64,000 nt of DNA from Leucobacter muris (GTDB taxonomy: Bacteria; Actinomycetota; Actinomycetes; Actinomycetales; Microbacteriaceae): the NCBI RefSeq assembly GCF_004028235.1, contig NZ_CP035037.1, positions 62,001-126,000 of the forward strand. Reading direction: 5' to 3'. The notes under the pieces were generated by a model that was not told the DNA's origin, made no database searches, and saw only the letters and a list, made by a program, of their open reading frames with translations. Within the stretch, counting starts at the first letter, position 1. Every line of letters starts with the position of its first letter. The translations under genes were made by a program, and so were the position numbers. Below, one piece after another: positions 9,473-19,617 of the stretch.

Positions 9473-11167
9473 TCACTCCCCGTCGTCTCGGGGGAGCGAC
9501 TGCTGCAGCCGGAGGGCGCTCAGCTGCGCCCAGGCGATGAGCAGGGCCCGGTGGTCGCCGTCGGCCGAGCCCAGGCGCTCGCGCAGCTTGCGGATGCGGT
9601 AGCGCACCGTCTGCTCGTGCACCTGGAGCCGGGCCGCGGTGCGCGAGATGCTGCACGCCTGCTCCAGCCAGCACTCGAGGGTCTCGGCGAGCGGGGCGAG
9701 GGGCGAATCCGCGTCGAGCATCTGCCGCACCTCCGGCAGCACGAGTCTGCTGTCGAGCTCGAGCTGCGACAGGCAGGCGGCGAAGAAGAGCTGGGGTCGC
9801 AGCCGGGCCACCGTGCCCACCTGCTCGGCGACGCCGGAGGCGAGCGCTGCGAGCTGCCGCGCCTCCTCGTTGGCCCGGGGGAGGCCGGTGCTGAGCGGAT
9901 GCGGGTCGCTCAGGCCGACGTGGATGGCGGATCGCGCGGATCCGTCGACCTCGGAGAGCGCGGCGACGACCCACTCGCGCACCGTCTCGACCTGTGAGGC
10001 GGGGCAGAGCGCCGTGATCTCGTTGCCGTCGGAGAAGAGCACGAGATCGGGGACGTAGGTCGCGAGGTAGCGGCCGAGGGAGGTGCGGATCTCGGCGGTG
10101 TGCACCGCGGTGCTCTGCGTGCGCGGCACCGCGCAGTGCAGCAGCACCCCGTTCGCGATGCCCGAGGGGTCGACGATCTCGCGGTCTCCGGGTTGGGCGG
10201 CTCCGGCGATCATGCGTCTGAGCGCGGCTTCGCGCCTGGCGCCGTCGCGCGTGCTCGTCTGCCATTCGCCGAGCATCGCGTCGGCCGCGAGGTCGGCGGC
10301 CTGCCTCAGCACCCGCTCCCGCTCGGGCGGCAGCGGGCTCGCGGCGGGGTCTTCGCCGTCGGGGTCGAGCACCCAGATGGTGCCGAGGGGGATGGCTCCC
10401 GCGCGGATCGCGATGGCCGCCCGGGGGAGGAACGACCGGTAGCGTTCGAAGCGGACGATCCCATTGGCGGCCAGCACCTCCCGGTAGCGGCGCTCGTTGA
10501 CGGGCGCGTCGCCCGCGCGGCGGAAGAGGATGCCCGTGGTGCGCAACTCGTCGATGGCCTGATCGAGCACCGATGAGTGGGCGAGGATGTCCCGCTGGTG
10601 GTTCTCGATCGCGACCGAGCCCCCGAAGACACGGGCGACCGTGTTGGCGATCGCGAACAGCTTGTCGCCCGTCGACGGGGCGAGTGTGAGCGAGCGGGCG
10701 TTCTCTCCCAGCAGTCTCGTGATGAGCGCGTCGAACTCCCGCCAGTTCACCTCCGGTGCGAGTACGACGGCGACGAGCCCCGCCTCGCGCACGAGGCGTT
10801 CGAATGGCACCGGTGCCGAATCCTCCCGGGGCACCTCGACGCCGCTCTTGAACGCGACTCCGACGCATCCCTTCCCGGCCGCGGCGCGCAGGGCCCGGAG
10901 CAGCTCGTCGGAGCGCATGGCGTCGGCGGAGACGATGCTCAGCAGAGTCCCCTCGCCGCCGGCCTCGCCGCTGCGGGCGTCGTAGATGTCGAGTGCCTGG
11001 ATCAGCGGGTCGTCGGCGCCGGCGGGCGCGTCGACCTGCACGAGGTCGCTTCCGAGGCGCTGCTCGAGGGTGCTGAGCCGCACTCCGAAGCGCGGCTGCC
11101 ACGCCGCCTCTCGGGAGGGCGTGCCGCCGCCCGTCAACGAGGGTTCTGCGGAAACTGATAATCGCAT
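9473..11167 (-). CDS. PucR-family transcriptional regulator
   Basis: A 564-residue regulator of the PucR/CdaR type. A ligand-responsive N-terminal half is followed by a GGDEF-like middle and a C-terminal helix-turn-helix (SISRTAARLQVHEQTVRYRI), the PucR_HTH_30 signature. It is divergent from the decarboxylase and ABC transporter operon starting at 11272, so it probably controls that operon in response to its substrate. The ATG at 11167 is preferred: TAAATT lies six bases upstream on the same strand, giving a leaderless transcript; an in-frame TTG two codons earlier is less likely. This is one of four PucR regulators in the window. Confidence 0.85.
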   Translation of the reverse strand: MRLSVSAEPSLTGGGTPSREAAWQPRFGVRLSTLEQRLGSDLVQVDAPAGADDPLIQALDIYDARSGEAGGEGTLLSIVSADAMRSDELLRALRAAAGKGCVGVAFKSGVEVPREDSAPVPFERLVREAGLVAVVLAPEVNWREFDALITRLLGENARSLTLAPSTGDKLFAIANTVARVFGGSVAIENHQRDILAHSSVLDQAIDELRTTGILFRRAGDAPVNERRYREVLAANGIVRFERYRSFLPRAAIAIRAGAIPLGTIWVLDPDGEDPAASPLPPERERVLRQAADLAADAMLGEWQTSTRDGARREAALRRMIAGAAQPGDREIVDPSGIANGVLLHCAVPRTQSTAVHTAEIRTSLGRYLATYVPDLVLFSDGNEITALCPASQVETVREWVVAALSEVDGSARSAIHVGLSDPHPLSTGLPRANEEARQLAALASGVAEQVGTVARLRPQLFFAACLSQLELDSRLVLPEVRQMLDADSPLAPLAETLECWLEQACSISRTAARLQVHEQTVRYRIRKLRERLGSADGDHRALLIAWAQLSALRLQQSLPRDDGE

Positions 11168-11271
11168 GGCCAAAATTTACCGGATCCGACAATATATCGC
11201 GATGATCCCCCTCATAGCCTGGTGAGCGTTCCCAGTTCCCGTTCGACGACGAAGACGTGGAGGTCGCCGCG

Positions 11272-12597
11272 ATGACGCCGCACACCCTGCCAGCGCACCT
11301 TGCACGAGTGCTCCCGATCCACAGCTCCATCGGGCCGGACGGCGAGCTCGTCGTCGGAGGCTGCTCGGTTCCGGAGCTGGCGCGGGAGTTCGGCACCCCC
11401 CTCTACGCGATCGACGAGCAGGGGCTGCGCGACACGATGCGCCGGTACCGGGAAGGGCTGTCGAGCCGGTGGGCGCGCTCCCGGGTCTGCTTCGCCTCGA
11501 AGTCGCTGCCCTGCGTCGCGGCGTACGCCGTCGCCCAGCAGGAGGGGCTGCTCGTCGACGTCGTGGGCGAAGGCGAACTGCGGCTCGCGCTCGCGGCCGG
11601 CGTCGAACCGGGCCGACTCGTGCTGCACGGCAACGCCAAGAGCGAGGCTGAGCTGCGGCTCGCCAAGAGCGTCGGCGCGGGGCTCGTGGTGGTCGACAAC
11701 CCCACCGACATCGAGATGCTGAGCGAGATCGAGGGCGGTCGCCAGGACGTGCTGCTCCGGGTGCTGCCCGAGATCGACGCGAACACCCACCCCTCGATCG
11801 CCACCGGAGGGCGGGGATCGAAGTTCGGCCTGACCCTCGCGCAGACCCGCGAGACCGTCGAGCGGCTGCGGGACCACCCGCGCATCCGGGTGCGGGGCGT
11901 GCACGTGCACATCGGCTCGCAGATCCTCGAGACCGCTCCGTTCGTCGAAGCGCTGAGGGTCGTCGCCGGTCTCGGCGCCTTCGACATCTACAACGTGGGT
12001 GGCGGACTGGGCGTGAACTACTCCGATGATGACGACGCGCCGACCATCGAGCAGTACCTCGACGCCGTCACCGCCGCGGCGCGCGAAGCGCTTCCGGCGA
12101 CCGCCGAGCTGCTCATCGAACCAGGGAGGTCCCTGGTCTCGCGCAGCGGGGTCACGCTCTACGGCGTGCGGAACGTGAAGCGCTCGAACAGCACGTTCGT
12201 CGCGGTCGACGGGGGCATGTCGGATCAGATCAACATCGCGCTCACCGACGACCGATTCACCGCGGTGATCGCGGAGCGCGTGGCCGAAACCCCCGATACG
12301 ATCGCTCAGGTGGTCGGACGCCAGTGCGAATCGGGCGACCTGCTCGTCGATCGGGCGCCGCTGCCGGCGCCGCGTCGCGGCGACACCGTCGCGATCGCCG
12401 GCACCGGGGCGTACGGCTTCACGTTCGTGAACAACTACAACGGCGCCCTGCACCCCCCGATGGTCTTCTGCCTGCGGGGGGAGCCCAGCGTGGTGGTGCG
12501 CGGTCAGAGCTACGAAGACCTGATCGCCCCCCACGCCCCCGCGCTCGAGTGGACGAGGCGGCGCCCAGCCGAGGACGGCGCTCGGCGAGGGCCGTAA
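11272..12597 (+). CDS. LysA-like PLP-dependent decarboxylase (fold type III)
   Basis: A 441-residue enzyme of the alanine-racemase-fold decarboxylases, closest in layout to diaminopimelate decarboxylase. The PLP lysine lies in CFASKSLPC, HVHIGSQI is the family strand, EPGRSLV binds the cofactor phosphate, and the second active-site part shows GRQCESGDLL and GAYGFTFVNNYN. GGAGGT seven bases before the ATG fixes the start at 11272; a GTG 15 bases earlier is weaker. Its place at the head of an amino acid import operon, under a divergent PucR regulator, suggests a catabolic role on an imported amino acid rather than lysine biosynthesis. A true biosynthetic lysA remains possible. Confidence 0.85.
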   Translation: MTPHTLPAHLARVLPIHSSIGPDGELVVGGCSVPELAREFGTPLYAIDEQGLRDTMRRYREGLSSRWARSRVCFASKSLPCVAAYAVAQQEGLLVDVVGEGELRLALAAGVEPGRLVLHGNAKSEAELRLAKSVGAGLVVVDNPTDIEMLSEIEGGRQDVLLRVLPEIDANTHPSIATGGRGSKFGLTLAQTRETVERLRDHPRIRVRGVHVHIGSQILETAPFVEALRVVAGLGAFDIYNVGGGLGVNYSDDDDAPTIEQYLDAVTAAAREALPATAELLIEPGRSLVSRSGVTLYGVRNVKRSNSTFVAVDGGMSDQINIALTDDRFTAVIAERVAETPDTIAQVVGRQCESGDLLVDRAPLPAPRRGDTVAIAGTGAYGFTFVNNYNGALHPPMVFCLRGEPSVVVRGQSYEDLIAPHAPALEWTRRRPAEDGARRGP

Positions 12598-12672
12598 CCA
12601 GACCAACCCGCAACACCCTCGAGTACAGCACGACGGGACACCGAAGTCCCGTGGAACGAAAGGAACGAAAGC

Positions 12673-13641
12673 ATGAGAACGACACGGATGACGCGCACCC
12701 TGACCGCACTGGCCGTGGGGGCGCTCGCCCTCACCGCGTGCAGCGGCGGAGGCACCGCCTCCGGCGAGACCGGCGCCGACGGGGCCGAGACCGTGCCGGG
12801 CGGTCTGCCCCTCACGGCGACCGCGCAGTTCGACGTCGAGGCCGACGAGGCCGCCGCCGCGCTGCTGCCCGACGACGTGCTCGACCGGGGCGCGATCCGC
12901 ATCGCCATGGGAGTGCCCTACCCGCCGTTCGTCGAGTACAACGACGCCGACGAGCTGGTCGGAGTCGACGTCGACATGGCGCTCGCGCTCGGCCAGACCC
13001 TCGGGATCGACGTCGAGGTGAACCATCAGCCGTTCGAGTCGGTGATCCCCTCGCTGCAGTCCGACCGGCACGACCTGATCATGATGGGCATGAACGATTC
13101 GAAGGAGCGCCAGCAGACCCTGAACTTCATCGAGGAGATCAAGGCGGGCTTCGCGATCGTCGTCGCCAAGGGCAACCCCGAGGGCATCAACACCCTCACC
13201 GACCTCTGCGGGCACAGCGCGTCGACCCAGAAGTCGACGCTGCAGGCCGAGCTGCTCCAGCAGCTCTCCGAGGAGTGCATCGCCGATGGCAAGGAGGGGA
13301 TCGACGTGCAGGCGCTGCCCGTGGCCCAGGACTCCCAGACCGCGCTGCGCGCCGGGCGCGCGCAGGCGTACATCGTCGACGCGCCGGTCGCGGCCTTCAC
13401 CGCCGCGACGGCGGGCGACGGAGAGCACTTCGAGCTGGTCGAGGACCCGCAGAACCCTCAGGGCTTCAACCCCGTGTACAGCGGGTTCGGCCTGCTGAAG
13501 GAGCGCACGGAGCTCACGGACGCGCTGCAGGCGGCGATGCAGAGCCTCATGGACCAGGGCGTCTACCAGCGCATCCTCGAGGAGCACGGCCTCGGTTCGC
13601 TCGCGCTCGACGAGGCGCTCGTGAACGCGGCCGACGAGTAA
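12673..13641 (+). CDS. Polar amino acid ABC transporter substrate-binding lipoprotein (second module)
   Basis: A 322-residue family 3 solute-binding lipoprotein. The signal peptide ends in the lipobox LTAC, with Cys at residue 23, followed by a Gly/Ser/Thr-rich linker. GAIRIAMGVPYPPFVEY opens the binding domain, and LVGVDVDMALALGQTLG and CGHSASTQKSTLQ follow. It shares the EAAAALLPDDVLDRG type of lead-in with the protein at 5648, so the two modules are paralogues. It lies 75 bases after the decarboxylase gene and starts a permease/ATPase set. The imported amino acid is probably the decarboxylase substrate; that is inference from context. Confidence 0.92.
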   Translation: MRTTRMTRTLTALAVGALALTACSGGGTASGETGADGAETVPGGLPLTATAQFDVEADEAAAALLPDDVLDRGAIRIAMGVPYPPFVEYNDADELVGVDVDMALALGQTLGIDVEVNHQPFESVIPSLQSDRHDLIMMGMNDSKERQQTLNFIEEIKAGFAIVVAKGNPEGINTLTDLCGHSASTQKSTLQAELLQQLSEECIADGKEGIDVQALPVAQDSQTALRAGRAQAYIVDAPVAAFTAATAGDGEHFELVEDPQNPQGFNPVYSGFGLLKERTELTDALQAAMQSLMDQGVYQRILEEHGLGSLALDEALVNAADE

Positions 13642-13661
13642 GAGACGGGGAGGGACAGAAC

Positions 13662-14607
13662 ATGGCACCCCCTGCTCCGAGCAGAGAGTTCGACAACGCG
13701 GTACGGCCGCTGCGGCGCCCCGGGCGGTGGATCGGTGCCGCGTTCCTCATCATCCTGCTGGTGGCGTTCGTGCAGGCGATCGCCACCAACGAGAACATCG
13801 ACTTCCCCACCATCGGGGAGTACCTCTTCAACCCCAGGATCCTCTCGGGGGTGCAGCTCACCCTCGTCATCACCGTGATCTCGATGACGTGCGCCGCGCT
13901 GCTCGCGGTCATCATCGCGGCGATGCGCATGTCGGGCAACCCCGTGCTCGTCGCGTTCGCGGCGGTCTACGTCTGGGCCTTCCGCGGCACGCCGCTGCTG
14001 GTGCAGATCGTGATCTGGGGCTACTTCGGCCTGATATTCGACAAGATCACCGTCGGCGTCCCCTTCACCGACATCGTGTTCTTCCAGGCCGACACCAACA
14101 CCCTCATCACCGCCCTGGTGGCCGGGATCATCGCCCTCACCCTCAACGAGGCGGCCTACTCCTCGGAGATCGTGAGGTCGGGCATGCTCTCGGTGGACGA
14201 GGGCCAGCGGGAGGCGGCGGCGTCGCTCGGCATGAGCCCCGCGTACTGCTTCCTGAAGATCCTGCTGCCGCAGGCGATGCGCGTGATCATCCCGCCGATG
14301 GGCAACCAGCTCATCTCGATGATCAAGAACACCTCCCTGCTCTCGCTGATCGCGGTGCTCGAGCTGTACACGCAGGCCACCCAGATCTCGGCGCAGAACC
14401 TGCGCCAGGTCGAGCTGCTCATCGTCGTCAGCATCTGGTATCTGGCGATCGTCTCGGTGCTCTCCGTGCCGCAGCACTACCTCGAGCGGCACTTCGGCCG
14501 GGGCAGCACGAAGAACCAACCGCAGACCCTGCTGCAGAAGGCGCGCGAGTACACCGGGAGCATCCAGGTGCAGCGCGAGCACAAGCGCAAGCGAAAGGCG
14601 AGCAACC

Positions 14608-14615
<8 letters not shown>
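13662..14615 (+). CDS. Polar amino acid ABC transporter permease (second module)
   Basis: A 317-residue membrane permease with the core [14 protein letters not shown], the EAA loop ([15 protein letters not shown], then [11 protein letters not shown]) and a long basic C-terminal tail ending [10 protein letters not shown]. It is similar throughout to the permease at 6587. GGGAGGGACAGAAC precedes the ATG. Its last eight bases overlap the start of the ATPase gene, indicating translational coupling. Confidence 0.93.
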
Positions 14616-15447
<832 letters not shown>

Positions 15448-15468
15448 CCGCGACGGATCGGCCCGTCG

Positions 15469-15504
15469 CGCGCCGCGCCGCACGTCGGGGCGCGCGGCGC
15501 GCCC
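15469..15504 (+). terminator. GC-rich hairpin after the second amino acid transporter
   Basis: CGCGCCGCGC (15469-15478) pairs with GCGCGGCGCG (15492-15501), and a competing hairpin GGGCGCGC/GCGCGCCC lies at 15488-15504. There is no T tract. A rho-independent-like stop for the ABC operon is likely. Confidence 0.5.
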
Positions 15505-15519
15505 GCGTAGGCTGAGGGT

Positions 15520-15993
15520 ATGAGCGAGTACCGGCACGTGGTGCGCAAGTGGGTCAAGCCCGAGGATCTCAACCAGCACGGGGCGCTGTTCGGCGGCCGG
15601 CTGCTGCAGTGGGTCGACGAGGAGGCCGCGATCGTCGCCGTGGCGCAGCTCGGCACGATCGACGTGGTGACCCGGCACATGTCGGCCATCGACTTCTCGG
15701 CGCGCGCCGACCGCGGCGACCTGCTCGAGCTCGAGTACCGGGTGGCGGCCTTCGGGCGCACCTCGATCACGCTGAGCTGCCGCGTCGAGAACGCCGTGAC
15801 CGGTCAGCAGGTGCTCACCCTCGACCGCATCGTGTTCGTCGCGGTCGACGCCGAGGGGCACGCGGTGGCGCACGGGCGCACCGCGGCGACCGAGGGCACC
15901 GAGCGGCTGCGGGACCCGGGCGCCCCGGCGCGGCGCGGCGAGCACGCAGCCGGCGCGGGCGAGAGCGGCGACCGGGCCGCTCCGGACGCGTGA
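15520..15993 (+). CDS. Hotdog-fold acyl-CoA thioesterase (YciA-like)
   Basis: A 157-residue cytoplasmic thioesterase that hydrolyses acyl-CoA. The hotdog signature NQHGALFGGRLLQWVDEEAA is near residues 19-38, followed by HMSAIDFSARADRGDLLE. The last 35 residues are a low-complexity tail rich in Ala, Gly and Arg. The gene appears leaderless: TAGGCT at 15508-15513 is six bases before the ATG. Its stop overlaps the GTG of the glycerate kinase gene (GTGA), so the two are probably cotranscribed, although no metabolic link is evident. Confidence 0.88.
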   Translation: MSEYRHVVRKWVKPEDLNQHGALFGGRLLQWVDEEAAIVAVAQLGTIDVVTRHMSAIDFSARADRGDLLELEYRVAAFGRTSITLSCRVENAVTGQQVLTLDRIVFVAVDAEGHAVAHGRTAATEGTERLRDPGAPARRGEHAAGAGESGDRAAPDA

Positions 15994-17219
15994 GCGGGGC
16001 CCGAGTCGCTGCGCCGCGCGTGCTGGTCGCCTGCGACAAGTTCAAGGGCTCCGCGACGGCGCTCGAGGTGGCCGGGGCGCTGCGCCGCGGCATCCTCGCC
16101 GAGCGGTCGGGCGCCGAGGTCGACGTGCTGCCGGTCGCCGACGGCGGCGACGGCACGGTCGACGCGGCGCTCGCCGCCGCTGCTTCCTCCTCCTCGGCGA
16201 CCGCCGCGGCGCCCGGATTCGACGAGCGCCGCTGCTCCGTCACGGGCCCGTACGGCGAGCCGCGGGAGGCCCGCTTCGCGTTCGACCCCGGTGCCCGAAC
16301 CGCGGTGATCGAGGTCGCCGAGGCCTGCGGGCTGCACCTCGTCGATCGGCACGCGCTGGGATCGGGTGCCCTCGACGCGACCGTCGCCACGAGCGCGGGG
16401 GCGGGTCAGCTGATCGCCGCGGCGCTCGACGCCGGAGCGCGCAGCATCGTGCTCGGCCTGGGCGGCAGCGCGACGACCGATGGCGGCGCGGGCATGCTGA
16501 CCGCGCTCGGCCTGGGCGTCTTCGACGCGGTGGGCGCGCCGGTCGGGCCGGGCGGTGCCGGCGCCTCGCACGCGACCCGGATCGACACCGCCGGCCTCGA
16601 CCCCCGTCTGGCCGGGGCGCGGATCCTCGTCGCATCCGACGTCACGAACCCGCTCTGCGGCGACGACGGCGCGGCCGCCGTCTACGGTCCGCAGAAGGGG
16701 CTGCCGCCCGAGCGCATCGCCGAGATCGACGCCGGTCTCGGCCGTTTCGGGGCCCTGGTCGAGCGCGGGCTCGGCGCGGCGCCGGGGGAGTGGACGGGGC
16801 GGCCGGGCGCCGGCGCGGCGGGCGGGCTCGGCTTCACCGCGCTCGCGGTGCTGGGCGGCGAGCTGCGCCCCGGCATCGATCTCGTGCTCGACCTGCTGGG
16901 CTTCGACGCCGCGGTGGCGGGGGCCGATCTCGTGATCACGGGCGAGGGGCGGCTCGACGAGCAGACGCTCAGCGGCAAGGCCCCGGCCGGCGTCGCGGCG
17001 CGCGCGGGCGGCGCGCCCGTGGTGCTCGTGTGCGGATCCAGCGCCCTGCCTCGCGAGCGCGCCGTCGCGGCGGGCTTCCGCGAGGTATTCGAGCTCGTCT
17101 CGATCGAGCCCGACGCCGAGCGGTGCATGCGCGAGCCCCTGCCGCTGCTCGAGCGCATCGGCCGGCTCATCGGTGGGTGCCTGGCCCAGCTCGCGGCCCG
17201 GCCGCCCGAGGCGCGGTGA
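15990..17219 (+). CDS. Glycerate kinase
   Basis: A 409-residue glycerate kinase of the GarK/GlxK family, which phosphorylates D-glycerate. Hallmarks are LVACDKFKGSATALEVA near the N-terminus, PVADGGDGTVDA, GLGGSATTDGGAGML, ASDVTNPLCG, YGPQKGL and ITGEGRLDEQTLSGKAP. The GTG at 15990 overlaps the thioesterase stop; the frame stays open further back inside that gene, but homology begins about ten residues after the GTG. A Ser/Ala-rich insertion lies near residues 60-75. A small hairpin follows at 17254-17270. Confidence 0.92.
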   Translation: MSGARVAAPRVLVACDKFKGSATALEVAGALRRGILAERSGAEVDVLPVADGGDGTVDAALAAAASSSSATAAAPGFDERRCSVTGPYGEPREARFAFDPGARTAVIEVAEACGLHLVDRHALGSGALDATVATSAGAGQLIAAALDAGARSIVLGLGGSATTDGGAGMLTALGLGVFDAVGAPVGPGGAGASHATRIDTAGLDPRLAGARILVASDVTNPLCGDDGAAAVYGPQKGLPPERIAEIDAGLGRFGALVERGLGAAPGEWTGRPGAGAAGGLGFTALAVLGGELRPGIDLVLDLLGFDAAVAGADLVITGEGRLDEQTLSGKAPAGVAARAGGAPVVLVCGSSALPRERAVAAGFREVFELVSIEPDAERCMREPLPLLERIGRLIGGCLAQLAARPPEAR

Positions 17220-17253
17220 ATCGCGCGCGGAACGGATGCGACCGGCCGGTGCC

Positions 17254-17270
17254 TCCCGCTCGGGGCGGGA
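17254..17270. terminator. Short hairpin between convergent genes
   Basis: TCCCGC, five bases, then GCGGGA form a 6-base-pair stem between the convergent glycerate kinase and GNAT genes. It is weak and lacks a T tract. Confidence 0.35.
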
Positions 17271-17291
17271 CCCGCTGCACGACGGATGCGG

Positions 17292-17759
17292 CTACTCCGC
17301 GGGCGCCAGGTCGTAGGTGACCCAGGGGGTCTGCCGGGCGACCCGGTCGTAGAGGCTGCGCGCCGTCGTGTTGCTCTCATGCGTGATCCAGCGCACCACC
17401 GAAGCGCCCTCGTCGCGCGCGATCTCGGCGAGGCGGGCGAGGATCGCGGATCCCGCGCCCGTGCCGCGCGCCTCGGGCACGGTGAAGAGATCGTCGAGGT
17501 AGAGCCCCTGCTCGCCGATGATCGGTCGCGCGAAACTGCGGAAATGCCCCATGCCGACCAGCCGCCCGTCGAGCTCGGCGACGAGGCCGCGCGTCCCGTG
17601 CGCGGGATCCATCAGCCACCCCCACACGGTGTCGACCACCGCGGGATCGTGCGTCTTCTCGTAGAAGTCGCGGTAGCCGCGGAAGAGCGCACCCCAGGCC
17701 TCGCGATCGCCCTCGATCACGGGCCGCACCACGACCGACCCGCCCGCCTGCGCGCTCAC
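17292..17759 (-). CDS. GNAT-family N-acetyltransferase
   Basis: A 155-residue acetyltransferase using acetyl-CoA; the acceptor is unknown. The acetyl-CoA-binding region is LYLDDLFTVPEARGTGAGSA near residues 75-94 and the C-terminal half contains WITHESNTTARSLYDRV, as in diamine-acetyltransferase-like GNATs. The GTG at 17759 overlaps the TGA of the upstream cupin gene (GTGA), which decides the start; the frame runs on upstream inside that gene without homology. Confidence 0.85.
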   Translation of the reverse strand: MSAQAGGSVVVRPVIEGDREAWGALFRGYRDFYEKTHDPAVVDTVWGWLMDPAHGTRGLVAELDGRLVGMGHFRSFARPIIGEQGLYLDDLFTVPEARGTGAGSAILARLAEIARDEGASVVRWITHESNTTARSLYDRVARQTPWVTYDLAPAE

Positions 17760-18046
17760 GAGAGCTTCTCCACCTCGACGAAGACCACGTCGGCGGCGTC
17801 GCCACGGTTCTCGATGCGGTGCTCCGCGCCGGAGGGGCGCGTGTAGCTGCGGCCCGCCACGAGCTCGGCGACGATCTCGCTGCCGTCGGCGTTCGCGACG
17901 TGCATCGTGTCGGTCACGAGCGGCACCACGACGTACTCGTGCTCGTGCCGGTGCATCGGGATCGCCCCGCCCGGTTCGATGGTCCACTTCGTGACGCGGA
18001 AGTGCTCGTTCTCGAGCTGTACCTCGCTGCGCGATCCGGTGCTCAT
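17756..18046 (-). CDS. Small cupin-domain protein
   Basis: A 96-residue single-domain cupin. The first cupin motif appears as PGGAIPMHRHEHEYVVVPL, with His residues placed to bind a metal, and the second as SYTRPSGAEHRIENRGD. GAGGAGGATC precedes the ATG. It is translationally coupled to the GNAT gene downstream. The function is unknown; small cupins of this type are binding proteins or isomerases. Confidence 0.82.
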   Translation of the reverse strand: MSTGSRSEVQLENEHFRVTKWTIEPGGAIPMHRHEHEYVVVPLVTDTMHVANADGSEIVAELVAGRSYTRPSGAEHRIENRGDAADVVFVEVEKLS

Positions 18047-18167
18047 GATCCTCCTCGATGCGTGACCGGGCGCCCCGTCGGCGCCCTCCGCCCCCAGCTT
18101 AGGCCCGGCACCCGCTTCCGGGGCCGGTCGCGGGCGCGAGGCCGGCGCGCCCGGCCCCGCGACGGGC

Positions 18168-19394
18168 TCACGGGGCGAGGGAGCCGGGGGTGCGCCCCTC
18201 TCCGAGCTCAGCCCGGCGGCCGATGATCTCCGGGTACAGCGCGAGGATGAGGTTCGACAGCGAGAACGGCGACGCGAGCGGCTCGCCGATCGCCTCCTCG
18301 ACGCGCCCGATGCGGTAGCGCACCGTGTTGGGGTGCAGGAAGAGCGCCTCGGCCGTGCCCGCCACGTTCTGGCCCGCGGCGAGGTAGGTCGTGAGCGTGT
18401 CGCGCAGCTGCTGCGAGCCGAGCGGCGCGAGCGTGCGGTCGATCCGCTCCCGGAGCTGCCGCGGATCGACGTGCGAGAGCAGCCAGGTCGAGAGGTCGAT
18501 GCGGTCGATGAGCACGGGGCCGAGGTCTTGGGGCGCCTCCGCGGCGGCGGCCCACTGCCGCGCGATGCCGAGCGCCGTCTCGGCCTCGCGCACGCACTCG
18601 GGAACCGCCGAGAGCGAGGGCGACGGCGCCGAGGAGCCCGTGAGGAATTGCCGAGAGACGGCGGCGAGCCACTGCTCGCTCGCGTGCGAGGCGGGAACGA
18701 GGGCCGCGACCGTGGCGGGCGCGTCCATGTCGACGCGGCGCAGCATGACGAGCAGCGGCAGGTCGTCGGAGCGGGCCCGTGAGACGAGCTGGGCGATGTG
18801 CGCCTCGGACGCCGAGGGCTCGTCGAGCGGAGCGAGCTCGACGGCCCGCACGCTCGCGTAGGTGGGGAATCGGAACTGGGCGAGCCGGCTCCAGAAGCGA
18901 TGCTCGCGGGCCGGCAGGATGCCGTCGTGCAGCGCCGCGATGAGCTGTTCGTTGTCTCGGCGGTCGCGCTGGGTGGCGCCGTACTGGATGCCGTGCACGG
19001 CCCCCAGCAGGCGCTCCGAGGTGTCGAGCAGCAGCTCGCCGATCTGCTCCAGCGTCTCGGGCCCCCGGCTCGCGATCGCGATGACGTGCACGCCGTCGCG
19101 CAGTGCGACGCGGCGCGTGCGCACGTGCCAGCGACCGATCTCGAGGGCGAGCTCGCGCTGGTTGGTCGCGGAGACCTCGTTCCAGATGAGCTGCACGGGC
19201 GCTTCGCCGGTGCTCGCGACCACGCTGCCCTCGAAGTCGTAGATGATCGCGGTGCCGTGGCAGAGCGTGCTCACGCGGGAGGCGAGGGATCGCACCGGGT
19301 CGGTCGAGGAGACGGCGGCGAGCAGCGCGTGGGTGATGTCGAGTCGGGTGCGGAGACGGGCGAGCTCGGCGCCGGTGTCGGATTCGTCGGGCAT
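18168..19394 (-). CDS. PucR-family transcriptional regulator next to hyuAB
   Basis: A 408-residue regulator with a C-terminal PucR-type helix-turn-helix (NVAGTAEALFLHPNTVRYRI). The N-terminal half resembles the CdaR/PucR sensor region (DITHALLAAVSSTDPVRSLA). GAGGGG precedes the ATG. It is divergent from hyuA with a 223-base AT-richer intergenic region that contains inverted repeats, so control of hyuAB is likely. Its effector is probably the hydantoin or lactam used by the operon; that is inference. Confidence 0.85.
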   Translation of the reverse strand: MPDESDTGAELARLRTRLDITHALLAAVSSTDPVRSLASRVSTLCHGTAIIYDFEGSVVASTGEAPVQLIWNEVSATNQRELALEIGRWHVRTRRVALRDGVHVIAIASRGPETLEQIGELLLDTSERLLGAVHGIQYGATQRDRRDNEQLIAALHDGILPAREHRFWSRLAQFRFPTYASVRAVELAPLDEPSASEAHIAQLVSRARSDDLPLLVMLRRVDMDAPATVAALVPASHASEQWLAAVSRQFLTGSSAPSPSLSAVPECVREAETALGIARQWAAAAEAPQDLGPVLIDRIDLSTWLLSHVDPRQLRERIDRTLAPLGSQQLRDTLTTYLAAGQNVAGTAEALFLHPNTVRYRIGRVEEAIGEPLASPFSLSNLILALYPEIIGRRAELGEGRTPGSLAP

Positions 19395-19474
19395 GCGGAT
19401 CGCCCCTCTCTTCGTCGAGTGCTCGTGGCCGGGCACGCCTGCGCCCCATCCTCGGTGCGGATTGTGTGAACGGG

Positions 19475-19536
19475 AGGTTTGCCGGACGTTAAACCGGCGA
19501 TTTTTGTGAATTTTACAATGAGGGCGTCGCAAACCT
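19475..19536. promoter_or_regulatory. Inverted repeats in the PucR/hyuA intergenic region
   Basis: AGGTTTGC (19475-19482) and GCAAACCT (19529-19536) are inverted copies 46 bases apart. Between them lie GCCGG/CCGGC (19481-19498) and the imperfect palindrome TTGTGAATTTTACAA (19505-19519). The cluster sits in an AT-rich patch between divergent genes and is the likely operator/promoter region for the PucR regulator and hyuA. Confidence 0.45.
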
Positions 19537-19617
19537 TCGTATTCTCTAGTGACCCCCCGACCTGAGGGGCACGAGGGTTGATGCATCCGGAAGTCAACGA
19601 TGAATCCAGGAGGACCC

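Noticed and set aside
9076..9997. Continuation of the frame from 8912 through 9997
   Set aside because: After the G run the translation is antisense to the SCO4848-like and PucR genes and has no protein character. The joined frame ending at 9075 is more sensible.
15549..15989. An upstream extension of the glycerate kinase frame inside the thioesterase gene
   Set aside because: The extra 147 codons are Arg/Ala-rich shadow sequence of the thioesterase gene, and the GTG overlapping its stop codon gives the expected N-terminus.
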